Positions 44,011-51,397 of a stretch of DNA of 64,000 bases are shown here, one piece after another (positions within the stretch are counted from its first letter, which is position 1; every line of letters starts with the position of its first letter). The DNA comes from QIJE01 sp048541835 (lineage in GTDB: Bacteria; SZUA-79; Acidulodesulfobacterales; Acidulodesulfobacteraceae), in the NCBI RefSeq assembly GCF_048541835.1, contig NZ_JBLEOY010000002.1:372001-436000 (forward strand), given 5' to 3'. The notes beneath the pieces were generated by a model, which saw only the letters and a list, made by a program, of their open reading frames with translations, did no database searches and was not told where the DNA came from. A program made the translations under genes and the position numbers.

Positions 44011-44029
44011 AAGTTAAAACGGGGTTTTT

Positions 44030-45271
44030 ATGAAACTTTATGAATACGAAACATATGATACCGTATTTAAAAAATACGGCGTTCCGACTCCAAGATATAT
44101 GGTCGTTCAACATTCCGGAGAAAATGTGGTCGATTTTGTAGAACAGAACGGAGAGGTAGTTATAAAATCTCAGGTTCTTGTCGGAAAGAGAGGAAAAGCC
44201 GGAGCGGTTAAATTTGCTAAAACCGGAGACGAGGCAAATGAACATGTTCAGGCATTAATGGAGACGGACGTATACGGCGAAAAGCCGGTTAGCGTTATTA
44301 TCCAGGAAAAGGCGGAAATAGTAAAAGAACTTTACGTAAGTTTTACCTATTCGTCAAGACCGAGAAGACCTGTTTTTGTTATATCGCTTGAAGGCGGAAT
44401 GGACATAGAGGAGCAGGACCCGTCTAAAATATTTACATACGAAATAAACCCTCTTGAGGGTCTTTTTCCGTATAAAGTCAGAGAATATTTAATTAAAATA
44501 GGTTTTAATTATAAATCGGAATTGAGGCTGCTCTCAGAGGTTATTGCCAATATGTACAGGGGGTTTTGGAATTCGGAATCAAGACTTTTAGAAGTTAATC
44601 CTTTAATTATTGCCCGCGATAAAGTGAATCCCAAAAAACGAAAGATTTTAGCGATAGATGCCGTAAATATGATAGATGACGATGCAAGGATTGCTCCCTC
44701 TAAAATTTATACCGCAAGGGGGGCTATGGGAAGGCCCCTTACTCAAAGAGAGTCGGCAGCACATTTAATAGACAGAGACGACCACAGGGGGAAAGCGGGT
44801 TCTTATGTCGAATTGGACGGTGATATAGGAATGATGACATTCGGAGGCGGCGGTTCGACTATTACGGCGGAAACAGTTTTTGCGCTGGGAATGAAACCCG
44901 CAAATCTTACCGATATCGGCGGAAATCCGCCTGCGGAAAAGATGGTCAAAATTTCTAAAATTATTCTTTCAAAGCCGGGACTCAAAGCAATGCTTGTTTG
45001 CGGCGGGACGGCAAGCAATACGAGAATAGACGTTACGCTGGGAGAGGGTCTCGTATCGGCCATAGAAGAAATGAGAAAAGACGGGACATTTCCCGAGGGA
45101 TTAGCATGGGTCGTTAGGAGAAGCGGTCCGGAATATCAGAAGGGATTAAAAATGCTTTACGACTGTTTCGTGAAAAACGGTATAGAGGCGGTAATATATG
45201 ATTCTGAACTTCCCCTCACGGAGGCGCCGCAAAAGTTGTATGAGATTTTAAAGTCTAAAAATATTATATAA
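44030..45271 (+). CDS. ccsA: Citryl-CoA synthetase large subunit (SucC/AclB-like)
   Basis: 413 residues of the ATP-grasp/SucC family: N-terminal QVLVGKRGKAGAVKF and later EVNPLIIARD, then TFGGGGSTITAETVFALGMKPANLTDIGGNPPAEK. The pattern and the sizes of the three-gene set (413, 332 and 263 residues) match Hydrogenobacter citryl-CoA synthetase CcsA, CcsB and citryl-CoA lyase, rather than plain succinyl-CoA synthetase. With CcsB it would form citryl-CoA from citrate, CoA and ATP. Ribosome site is weak (GGGG). Alternatives are an ATP-citrate lyase fragment or succinyl-CoA synthetase. Confidence 0.75.
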   Translation: MKLYEYETYDTVFKKYGVPTPRYMVVQHSGENVVDFVEQNGEVVIKSQVLVGKRGKAGAVKFAKTGDEANEHVQALMETDVYGEKPVSVIIQEKAEIVKELYVSFTYSSRPRRPVFVISLEGGMDIEEQDPSKIFTYEINPLEGLFPYKVREYLIKIGFNYKSELRLLSEVIANMYRGFWNSESRLLEVNPLIIARDKVNPKKRKILAIDAVNMIDDDARIAPSKIYTARGAMGRPLTQRESAAHLIDRDDHRGKAGSYVELDGDIGMMTFGGGGSTITAETVFALGMKPANLTDIGGNPPAEKMVKISKIILSKPGLKAMLVCGGTASNTRIDVTLGEGLVSAIEEMRKDGTFPEGLAWVVRRSGPEYQKGLKMLYDCFVKNGIEAVIYDSELPLTEAPQKLYEILKSKNII

Positions 45272-45291
45272 TATGATAGGAGATTATTTAT

Positions 45292-46290
45292 ATGAAAGGC
45301 ACTAAATTCTTAAATGACGGTACCGGCGTTATTGTAATCGGCATTACCGGCAGAGAGGCTTCTCAAGTTGTTGCCGAGTCGGAAAGTATTTATCCCGGCA
45401 TCGTAAAATGCGGTGTAACGCCCGGAAAGGGCGGAACGGTTTTGATGGATACTTGTCCGATTCCCGTTTTTGATACCGTAAGAGAAGCATTAAAGGTTGA
45501 TGAATTAAAGCAGTCCGTGAATACGGGCTTAATATATGTCCCTCCTACTTCCGTCCTCGATGCGGTTTATGAATTGATCGATAACGGCATTAAGCTTATG
45601 TACATCATTACAGAGCATGTTCCTATCAGGGATTCCATAATAATATATGAACTTGCAAAGGAAAAGGGAGTCACTATCGTCGGCGGGACGTCTCTCGGAT
45701 GTTTCGTTCCTTCGGTCGGCAGGATAGGTGCCATAGGCGGTAAGGACCCGAGTGTCGCATTTCGAGACGGCTCTATAGTCGTTCTTTCGAAAAGCGGAGG
45801 GCTTACCGTTACTACGTCGGAAATGCTTAAAAGACGCGGTTTCGGTATCTACATGGCTTTAGCCGTAGGGGGCGATATTATTGCCTGCACGACTTTTGCC
45901 GATGTTCTTCCCGAACTTGAAAAGGACGAAAATGTTAAGGCATGTGTTATAATGGGGGAACCGGGGGGCACATACGAAGAGCAGGTTGCAGAGCTTGTAG
46001 CTAATGGTGTCTATACTAAGCCTTTAGCCGTTTTTGTTGCAGGCGTGTTTCAGGAAAATATGCCGGAAGGGGTTTCTTTCGGGCATGCGGGTGCCATTGT
46101 AGAAAGAGGTATGGGAAAGGCAACCGATAAGATAAAGAGGCTCGAGGAATTGGGCAAAAAAACGGGAACGATAAGGGTTGCTAAATTTTACCATGAGCTC
46201 GTCAATGCCCTTATCTTCTTAGGGGCGAAAAGAGATTTTGAGGATAGCTCCTCCGATGACGTGAAGCCGCTTTACAGCACTTTAAAATAA
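45292..46290 (+). CDS. ccsB: Citryl-CoA synthetase small subunit (SucD-like)
   Basis: 332 residues of the CoA-binding/ligase family. CoA-binding fold GVIVIGITGREASQVV and the phosphorylated active-site histidine H265 in FGHAGAIVERGMGKA are intact. It lies 20 bases after ccsA, and a citrate-synthase-like gene follows, which argues for citryl-CoA synthetase over succinyl-CoA synthetase. The TAGGAG ribosome site fits. Decision between CcsB and SucD needs phylogeny. Confidence 0.75.
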   Translation: MKGTKFLNDGTGVIVIGITGREASQVVAESESIYPGIVKCGVTPGKGGTVLMDTCPIPVFDTVREALKVDELKQSVNTGLIYVPPTSVLDAVYELIDNGIKLMYIITEHVPIRDSIIIYELAKEKGVTIVGGTSLGCFVPSVGRIGAIGGKDPSVAFRDGSIVVLSKSGGLTVTTSEMLKRRGFGIYMALAVGGDIIACTTFADVLPELEKDENVKACVIMGEPGGTYEEQVAELVANGVYTKPLAVFVAGVFQENMPEGVSFGHAGAIVERGMGKATDKIKRLEELGKKTGTIRVAKFYHELVNALIFLGAKRDFEDSSSDDVKPLYSTLK

Positions 46291-46349
46291 GTGATTTTTG
46301 TATTTAATAAGTAAATGATAAAAATATAAAGTTAAAGGAGTTTGAGTTT

Positions 46350-47141
46350 ATGTCTGAAATAAATTCACAAAAAGAGTGGCGAACGGCCGTTACGTCTAAT
46401 CAGGACGGAAAGATTCTTATAAGAGGCTATAATCTTGATAATTTAATTGGGAATAAATCTTATGCAGAGGTCTGTTTCTTGCTTTTAAAGGGCGAAATGC
46501 CTACCATAAATGAAGCGAAGATGTTGGACGCCATTTTTGTTTCATGCATAGATGCAGGTATTGCCACACCTTCGTCCGTTGCCGCAAGAACGGTATTTTC
46601 CGGTGGGAATTCACTTAACGCCGCTGTTGCAGGTGGGATTCTTACTCTTGGAGATGCCCACGGGGGTGCTATTGAAAAGTCGGCAAAGATGTTTCAGGAT
46701 TATATAAAAGGCAAAGAAGGTATTAAAGACGAAGACATTAAAGAAACGGCAAAAAACATGGTTGACGACGCTCTTAAGAATAAAAAAAGACTTCCGGGTT
46801 ACGGTCATAAACTTCATACCATTGATCCTCGAACAAAGAGGCTCTTAGAAGTTGCGGGAGATTTAAATTTTGGCGGTAGTTATGTCAATCTTGCCGTAGC
46901 AATAGCGGATGAATTTAAGGTTAAAAAGCCCGAACGAAAACTTCCGCTTAACGTAGACGGCTGCATTGCCGCAATAATTTCCGATATGGGATTCGATTAT
47001 AGACTCGGCAAGGGTTTCTTCATAATTGCCCGCTCCTGCGGACTTGTCGGTCAGGTCTTTGAAGAATGGATGAGGGAAAAACCCTTTAGGAGATTGGCCC
47101 CTGATTTGCACGAATATGACGGGATGCCCGAACGCGGATAA
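46350..47141 (+). CDS. ccl: Citryl-CoA lyase (citrate synthase-like)
   Basis: 263 residues, about 160 shorter than citrate synthase, keeping only the catalytic region: GYGHKLHTIDPRTKRL (H153, H156) and the DGCIAAIISDMGF segment with the aspartate. This size matches the CCL subunit of Hydrogenobacter, which cleaves citryl-CoA to acetyl-CoA and oxaloacetate. Together with the previous two genes it would give ATP-dependent citrate cleavage for a reductive TCA cycle. Its 3' end is followed by glpX. Citrate synthase activity in the opposite direction is possible. Confidence 0.78.
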   Translation: MSEINSQKEWRTAVTSNQDGKILIRGYNLDNLIGNKSYAEVCFLLLKGEMPTINEAKMLDAIFVSCIDAGIATPSSVAARTVFSGGNSLNAAVAGGILTLGDAHGGAIEKSAKMFQDYIKGKEGIKDEDIKETAKNMVDDALKNKKRLPGYGHKLHTIDPRTKRLLEVAGDLNFGGSYVNLAVAIADEFKVKKPERKLPLNVDGCIAAIISDMGFDYRLGKGFFIIARSCGLVGQVFEEWMREKPFRRLAPDLHEYDGMPERG

Positions 47142-47169
47142 TCAAATCCGTTCTTGTTTTTTTAAAATA

Positions 47170-47198
47170 TTGTATTGGCGTACAATATAGGATATAAT
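47170..47198 (+). promoter_or_regulatory. Predicted promoter of glpX
   Basis: TTGTAT (47170-47175), 17-base spacer, TATAAT (47193-47198) in the gap between the lyase and glpX. Confidence 0.55.
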
Positions 47199-47260
47199 AT
47201 AAGAATTATTGTGTAACATTGATAAAATAAATATATTGAAATCAGGGGGGGAGTACGATT

Positions 47261-48217
47261 ATGGATGATAAATCGTTGACTATTGAGTTTGCCAGGGTTA
47301 CCGAACACGCCGCGATATCGGTCGCACGGTTTATCGGCAGGGGAGATGAAGAAGCGGCGGACAGGGCTGCAGTAGAATCCATGAGAGGCTCTCTCGAATA
47401 TATAGATATCGACGGAACGATAGTTATAGGCGAAGGCGAAAGAGACGAAGCCCCTATGCTTTACATAGGAGAAAAAGTCGGCAGCGGAAAAGGACAAAAG
47501 GTTGACATAGCCGTTGACCCGCTGGAAGGAACTACTTTGGCTGCAACCAGCGCCCCTAATGCAATTGCCGTTATGGCAATAGGCGATCATGGAAATTTTT
47601 TACATGCCCCTGATACATATATGGAAAAAATAGCCGTAGGTCCTAAAGCAAGAGGCGTTATTGATATAAAGCTGTCTTCGACTGAAAACCTTCAGAGAAT
47701 CGCGGAGGCGTTAAACCGATATATCGAAGATTTGACCGTCATAATCCTTAAACGCGAAAGACATAAACCCTTAATAGAAGAGGTGAGGAAGGCAGGGGCG
47801 AGGATTAGGCTTATACAAGACGGAGACGTTGCCGGCGCGATAGCAACCGCAAAGGAAGATTCTGGCATAGACGTTCTTATGGGCATAGGCGGCGCTCCCG
47901 AAGGTGTACTCGGCGCAGCGGCATTAAGGTGTGTTGGGGGCGATATGCAGGGCAGGCTTGTATTTAGGAACGAAGAAGAAAGGGGACGCGCCCTTAAAAT
48001 GGGTATAAAAGATTTTGATAAAATTTACGGTATTCATGATCTTGCTGCCGGTGACGTAATATTTGTTGCGACAGGCGTAACTAACGGGGATTACCTCAAC
48101 GGAGTTAAATTTTTTCAAAGCGGAGCAAAAACTCATTCGGTCGTCATGAGGTCTAAGACCGGAACCATCAGATATATAGAGGCCACGCATTATTTTAATT
48201 ATAAAGAGATAAAATAA
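47261..48217 (+). CDS. glpX: Class II fructose-1,6-bisphosphatase
   Basis: 318 residues of the GlpX family. Metal-binding segments are IDGTIVIGEGERDEAPMLYIGE and DPLEGTTLAA, and the conserved GIGGAPEGVLGAAALRC is present. It removes the 1-phosphate in gluconeogenesis, consistent with autotrophic growth from acetyl-CoA. It has a GGGGGG-containing ribosome region and its own predicted promoter. It lies between the citrate-cleaving block and an epimerase. Confidence 0.95.
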   Translation: MDDKSLTIEFARVTEHAAISVARFIGRGDEEAADRAAVESMRGSLEYIDIDGTIVIGEGERDEAPMLYIGEKVGSGKGQKVDIAVDPLEGTTLAATSAPNAIAVMAIGDHGNFLHAPDTYMEKIAVGPKARGVIDIKLSSTENLQRIAEALNRYIEDLTVIILKRERHKPLIEEVRKAGARIRLIQDGDVAGAIATAKEDSGIDVLMGIGGAPEGVLGAAALRCVGGDMQGRLVFRNEEERGRALKMGIKDFDKIYGIHDLAAGDVIFVATGVTNGDYLNGVKFFQSGAKTHSVVMRSKTGTIRYIEATHYFNYKEIK

Positions 48218-48243
48218 TGCGTGATTAAAAAGGGGGAAAGCGC

Positions 48244-49161
48244 ATGAAGGTTTTTATCACGGGAGGAACGGGATTCGTAGGTTCGGTCATTTCCGAAAAG
48301 ATTAAATCCTCAGGGGCTTCCGTTACCCTTTTGGAGCGTAAAAAAAATAAAGTTCCAAAGTTAAAGAAATTGGGTTTTGAGGTTTTTGAGGGGAGGCTTG
48401 AGGAAAAGAATGTTATTGACAATTTCCTTTCTCTTAATAAATTTGATGCAATAGTAAATCTTGTTGGAATAATAAGAAGCACGCCCGGTTTTTCTTTCCG
48501 AAAGGTTCACGTAGATTATGTGAATACATTGTTGGAGTTGGCTAAGAAAAATGGAATAAATAGGTTTATCCATATGAGCACTCTCGGTGCTTCGGTTAGC
48601 GATTCAAAATATTTTTCCACAAAATACGAGGGTGAGTCGCTCGTTAAACATTCGGGTTTAAAATGGACTGTTTTTGAGCCTTCTTTGATTTTTGGAGATA
48701 ATGCGGCTTTTTTTGACGACCTCATAAATTTAGTAAAAACAAGGGCTCTTGTTCCTATAATCGGAACCGGAGAAAATAAGTTTACTCCCATAGACGTATT
48801 TTCGGTTGCCGACGCATATAATAATTCTTTGTATAACAATAAAACCATTCATAAGTCGTTTCAGTTGTGCGGTCCGGATATTTATACTTTTGAAGATATC
48901 ATAGATTTGATCATGGAGTTCTTACCGCCTAAAAAATTAAAAATCCATACCCCCCTTTTTATCGTTGAAAAATCTTTAAGTATCGTCGAAAAACTATCTG
49001 CGCCGTTCAAAAATATACCGATAACATCCGACCAGGTTAGAATGTTAAAGTATGATAGCATATGCAGCGGAGACGCGAGCGAATTTGACGAGCTATTGAA
49101 ATTAAAAAAGACGCACTTAAAAGATTGGCTTAAAAGATATTTATTAAAAAAATATAATTAA
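48244..49161 (+). CDS. NAD(P)-binding epimerase-like protein (NDUFA9-like)
   Basis: 305 residues of the extended short-chain dehydrogenase group. The Rossmann motif is GGTGFVGSVI at residues 7-16. A YXXXK-type site is not clean (STKYEGESLVKHS). This resembles the NDUFA9-like family of complex I-associated or quinone-biosynthesis proteins rather than sugar epimerases. It starts 26 bases after glpX, so it may be co-transcribed. Function uncertain. Confidence 0.6.
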   Translation: MKVFITGGTGFVGSVISEKIKSSGASVTLLERKKNKVPKLKKLGFEVFEGRLEEKNVIDNFLSLNKFDAIVNLVGIIRSTPGFSFRKVHVDYVNTLLELAKKNGINRFIHMSTLGASVSDSKYFSTKYEGESLVKHSGLKWTVFEPSLIFGDNAAFFDDLINLVKTRALVPIIGTGENKFTPIDVFSVADAYNNSLYNNKTIHKSFQLCGPDIYTFEDIIDLIMEFLPPKKLKIHTPLFIVEKSLSIVEKLSAPFKNIPITSDQVRMLKYDSICSGDASEFDELLKLKKTHLKDWLKRYLLKKYN

Positions 49162-49178
49162 ATGCTGTATCCGGCAAA

Positions 49179-49553
49179 ATGGAAGACGAAAAAATTTTAA
49201 TAGTTCAGCTTTCCGATCCTGAAAATGAGCCGGAAAAATGCATAGCAAGTTTGATATTAGCAAGAACACTGGCGATAATGGAAAACGATATTCGTATATT
49301 CAGCATGGCAAAATCTCCGTTGCTTTATACGAAAAACATAGCGGAAAATTCACTTATAGATAAAAGATTTAAGAATTTAATAGTTGAAAATGTTACCGAT
49401 TTGCTAAAAAATTCACCCTCCGTATATATATGTTCTAAAAGTAAAGAACTTCTCGGGTTAGACGAAAGCATGTTTATTCGACCCTTTCAAATTGCCGGAA
49501 TGTCGACGTTGCATAGCTTGAAACAAACGGCGGATCAAACCTATTTCTTTTAA
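49179..49553 (+). CDS. Orphan DsrE-fold protein
   Basis: 124 residues with the pattern of the DsrE/DsrF-like superfamily: IASLILARTLAIMENDIRIFSMAKSPLLY, then SVYICSKSKELLGL with C85 where family members keep a functional cysteine, and the ending IAGMSTLHSLKQTADQTYFF. It starts 17 bases after the epimerase and is the last gene before the division cluster. It may be a sulfur-relay protein or a redox-sensing one. Identity beyond fold is not supported. Confidence 0.55.
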   Translation: MEDEKILIVQLSDPENEPEKCIASLILARTLAIMENDIRIFSMAKSPLLYTKNIAENSLIDKRFKNLIVENVTDLLKNSPSVYICSKSKELLGLDESMFIRPFQIAGMSTLHSLKQTADQTYFF

Positions 49554-49621
49554 TAATTCCTTATCTTTTTTAACGTCTTGCTCCGACTTATTTTATTTCT
49601 AAATATATTTTTTAAATTAAC

Positions 49622-49650
49622 TTGACTTTTACTAAAATCAATAATATTAT
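49622..49650 (+). promoter_or_regulatory. Promoter of the division/cell wall cluster
   Basis: TTGACT (49622-49627), 17-base spacer, TATTAT (49645-49650). Predicted start near 49657, overlapping the MraZ boxes, as expected for an autoregulated operon. Confidence 0.7.
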
Positions 49651-49652
49651 TT

Positions 49653-49682
49653 AAAAGTGGTAAAAAGTGGTAAAAAGTGGTA
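49653..49682 (+). promoter_or_regulatory. MraZ operator: three AAAGTGGTAA boxes
   Basis: Three direct repeats of AAAGTGGTA at a 10-bp period just after the -10 of the cluster promoter. Spacing and GTGG core match the known tandem MraZ-binding boxes, so MraZ probably represses this cluster. Confidence 0.85.
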
Positions 49683-49754
49683 AGCATTTAATTACGTTGA
49701 AAATAACCATGATATTTGTTGAATAATTTAATTATTTTAACAATTTATTTCTTT

Positions 49755-50198
49755 ATGTTTAGCGGCAGATATAACCATTCGATAGACGATAAAGGGCGAG
49801 TTAAGGTTCCCCAGAAGATTAAGGATTCTCTTGTGTCTGTTTACGATAATACGACAATCGTAATTACCAATCTCGATAAATGTTTAGTTGCATATCCCAC
49901 AGAAGAATGGCGTAAATTAGAAGAAAAAGCCCTTAAACTCCCTTCGATGCAAAAAAACGTTTTAGAATTTTTACGATATTTTTTTTCGGGTGCGGAAGAG
50001 GTTGAATTTGACAAAATGGATAGAATGCACATTTCTCAATCCCTTAAAATTAGCGGAAATTTAAATAAGGAAGTGGTACTTGTGGGAATAATAAACAGAT
50101 TTGAAATATGGGACAGAGATTTGTGGGATGCAAATTTTGAGGGAGCAAAATCCAATTTTGAATCTATTGCGGCTACTATGTCGCAGGTAGGTTTTTAG
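49755..50198 (+). CDS. mraZ: Transcriptional regulator MraZ
   Basis: Two AbrB-like half domains: FSGRYNHSIDDKGRVKVPQK at the start, and the second with FDKMDRMHISQSL. It binds the three boxes above and represses the mur/fts operon. The ATG at 49755 gives 147 residues, the family length. A 13-residue upstream extension from a TTG at 49716 is hydrophobic and lacks a ribosome site. It is 1 base before rsmH. Confidence 0.9.
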   Translation: MFSGRYNHSIDDKGRVKVPQKIKDSLVSVYDNTTIVITNLDKCLVAYPTEEWRKLEEKALKLPSMQKNVLEFLRYFFSGAEEVEFDKMDRMHISQSLKISGNLNKEVVLVGIINRFEIWDRDLWDANFEGAKSNFESIAATMSQVGF

Positions 50199-50199
50199 C

Positions 50200-51138
50200 A
50201 TGCCGGTATCGGGGGCATTACGGCGACAAAAGTTGGGACGACACATACCGGTATTATTGAAAGAGGCCGTGGATATTTTAGAAGTAAAGCCCGAAAATAT
50301 TTATATTGACGGGACGCTGGGTGGCGGAGGTTTTTCTGAAGAAATATTAAAAAGGTTACAAGCGGAGCATTCGGATCGCGACGGTTTACTTATAGGGATA
50401 GATAGAGATGCCGAGGCAGTAAAAGATGTTCGGACTAAACTTGAAAATGAGTTTGGTAAAAAAAATTTTAAGGCGATTAATGCTAATTTTAGCGCAATCG
50501 ATGAAATCGTGAAAGCGGAAAATTTAAAAGGGATAGACGGCATTGTTCTCGACCTCGGTATCAGCTCTATCCAGCTTGAAAGCGGTAGAGGGTTTAGTTT
50601 TAACGAGGAAGGCATTCTTGATATGCGAATGGGTATAGAAACGGAACTAACCGCATATGACGTGGTAAACGGTTATGCCGAAAAAAATCTTGCCGATACC
50701 ATATGGAAACTCGGCGACGAAAGGTTCTCAAGGAAGATAGCAAAAAAAATAGTGGAATACAGGAAAAAAAAACCGATCGAAACACCCTTGGAATTGGCAA
50801 GTATTATAAGAAGTGCGGTTTATAGAGGCTCTGGTAAATCTAAAAGGTTCAGGACCGACCCGGCGACAAAGACATTTATGGCATTGAGGATATTGATAAA
50901 CAAAGAATACGATTCGTTAATAGAATTTTTGGGAAAGCTTAAGTATGTTTTAAACAACGGGGGTATAGCGGCAATAATATCCTTTCACTCCGGGGAAGAC
51001 AGGATAGTCAAGAATTTTATTAGAGAAAACCCCGATTTTAAGCCTGTAAACAAAAAACTTATAGTCCCGGGGGATGAAGAAATAAATATGAATCCGAGAT
51101 CCAGGGGTGCAAAATTGAGGGCTTTTTATTATGTCTAA
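50200..51138 (+). CDS. rsmH: 16S rRNA m4C1402 methyltransferase
   Basis: 312 residues with the SAM motif DGTLGGGGFSEEIL, DLGISSIQLESGRGFSF and the late FHSGEDRIVKNF, all RsmH hallmarks. It modifies N4 of C1402 in 16S rRNA. mraZ-rsmH-ftsL-ftsI order is canonical. It overlaps ftsL by 8 bases. Confidence 0.95.
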   Translation: MPVSGALRRQKLGRHIPVLLKEAVDILEVKPENIYIDGTLGGGGFSEEILKRLQAEHSDRDGLLIGIDRDAEAVKDVRTKLENEFGKKNFKAINANFSAIDEIVKAENLKGIDGIVLDLGISSIQLESGRGFSFNEEGILDMRMGIETELTAYDVVNGYAEKNLADTIWKLGDERFSRKIAKKIVEYRKKKPIETPLELASIIRSAVYRGSGKSKRFRTDPATKTFMALRILINKEYDSLIEFLGKLKYVLNNGGIAAIISFHSGEDRIVKNFIRENPDFKPVNKKLIVPGDEEINMNPRSRGAKLRAFYYV

Positions 51139-51397
51139 GATAAAGCCGTATTTTATTGTTTCTGTGATAATGCTAACTATTTTGGGAATGTTTTACGTAT
51201 GGACTAAAATGGAAAGCATAAAATTAGGGTATGACATTAATAAGCTGAGTGTCGTAAAGTTAAAACTTGAATACAGCCATAAAGAGCTTCTGATTAAGGA
51301 AGCGGCTTTGAGTTCGCCCTTGAGAATTTATAATATTGCCAAAAAAATGAATTTTATTTACCCAAAAGAAGGCGAAATCATAATAGTTCATGATTAG
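51131..51397 (+). CDS. ftsL: Cell division protein FtsL
   Basis: 88 residues: a short cytoplasmic start, one transmembrane helix (YFIVSVIMLTILGMFYVWT, residues 6-24), then a coiled-coil-prone periplasmic part. Identity rests mainly on position between rsmH and ftsI (overlap of 8 bases on each side), because FtsL sequences diverge strongly. It scaffolds the FtsI-FtsW septal synthase. Confidence 0.78.
   Translation: MSKIKPYFIVSVIMLTILGMFYVWTKMESIKLGYDINKLSVVKLKLEYSHKELLIKEAALSSPLRIYNIAKKMNFIYPKEGEIIIVHD

Noticed and set aside
45292..47141. Reading the SucD-like and citrate-synthase-like genes as ordinary succinyl-CoA synthetase and citrate synthase
   Set aside because: The lyase is far too short for citrate synthase and the gene set matches CcsA-CcsB-Ccl sizes. 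Kept as an alternative, not the main call.
49651..49685. Short tandem repeats as a CRISPR-like or satellite array
   Set aside because: Only three 10-bp copies, exactly at the dcw promoter, with MraZ-box core. They are operator boxes.
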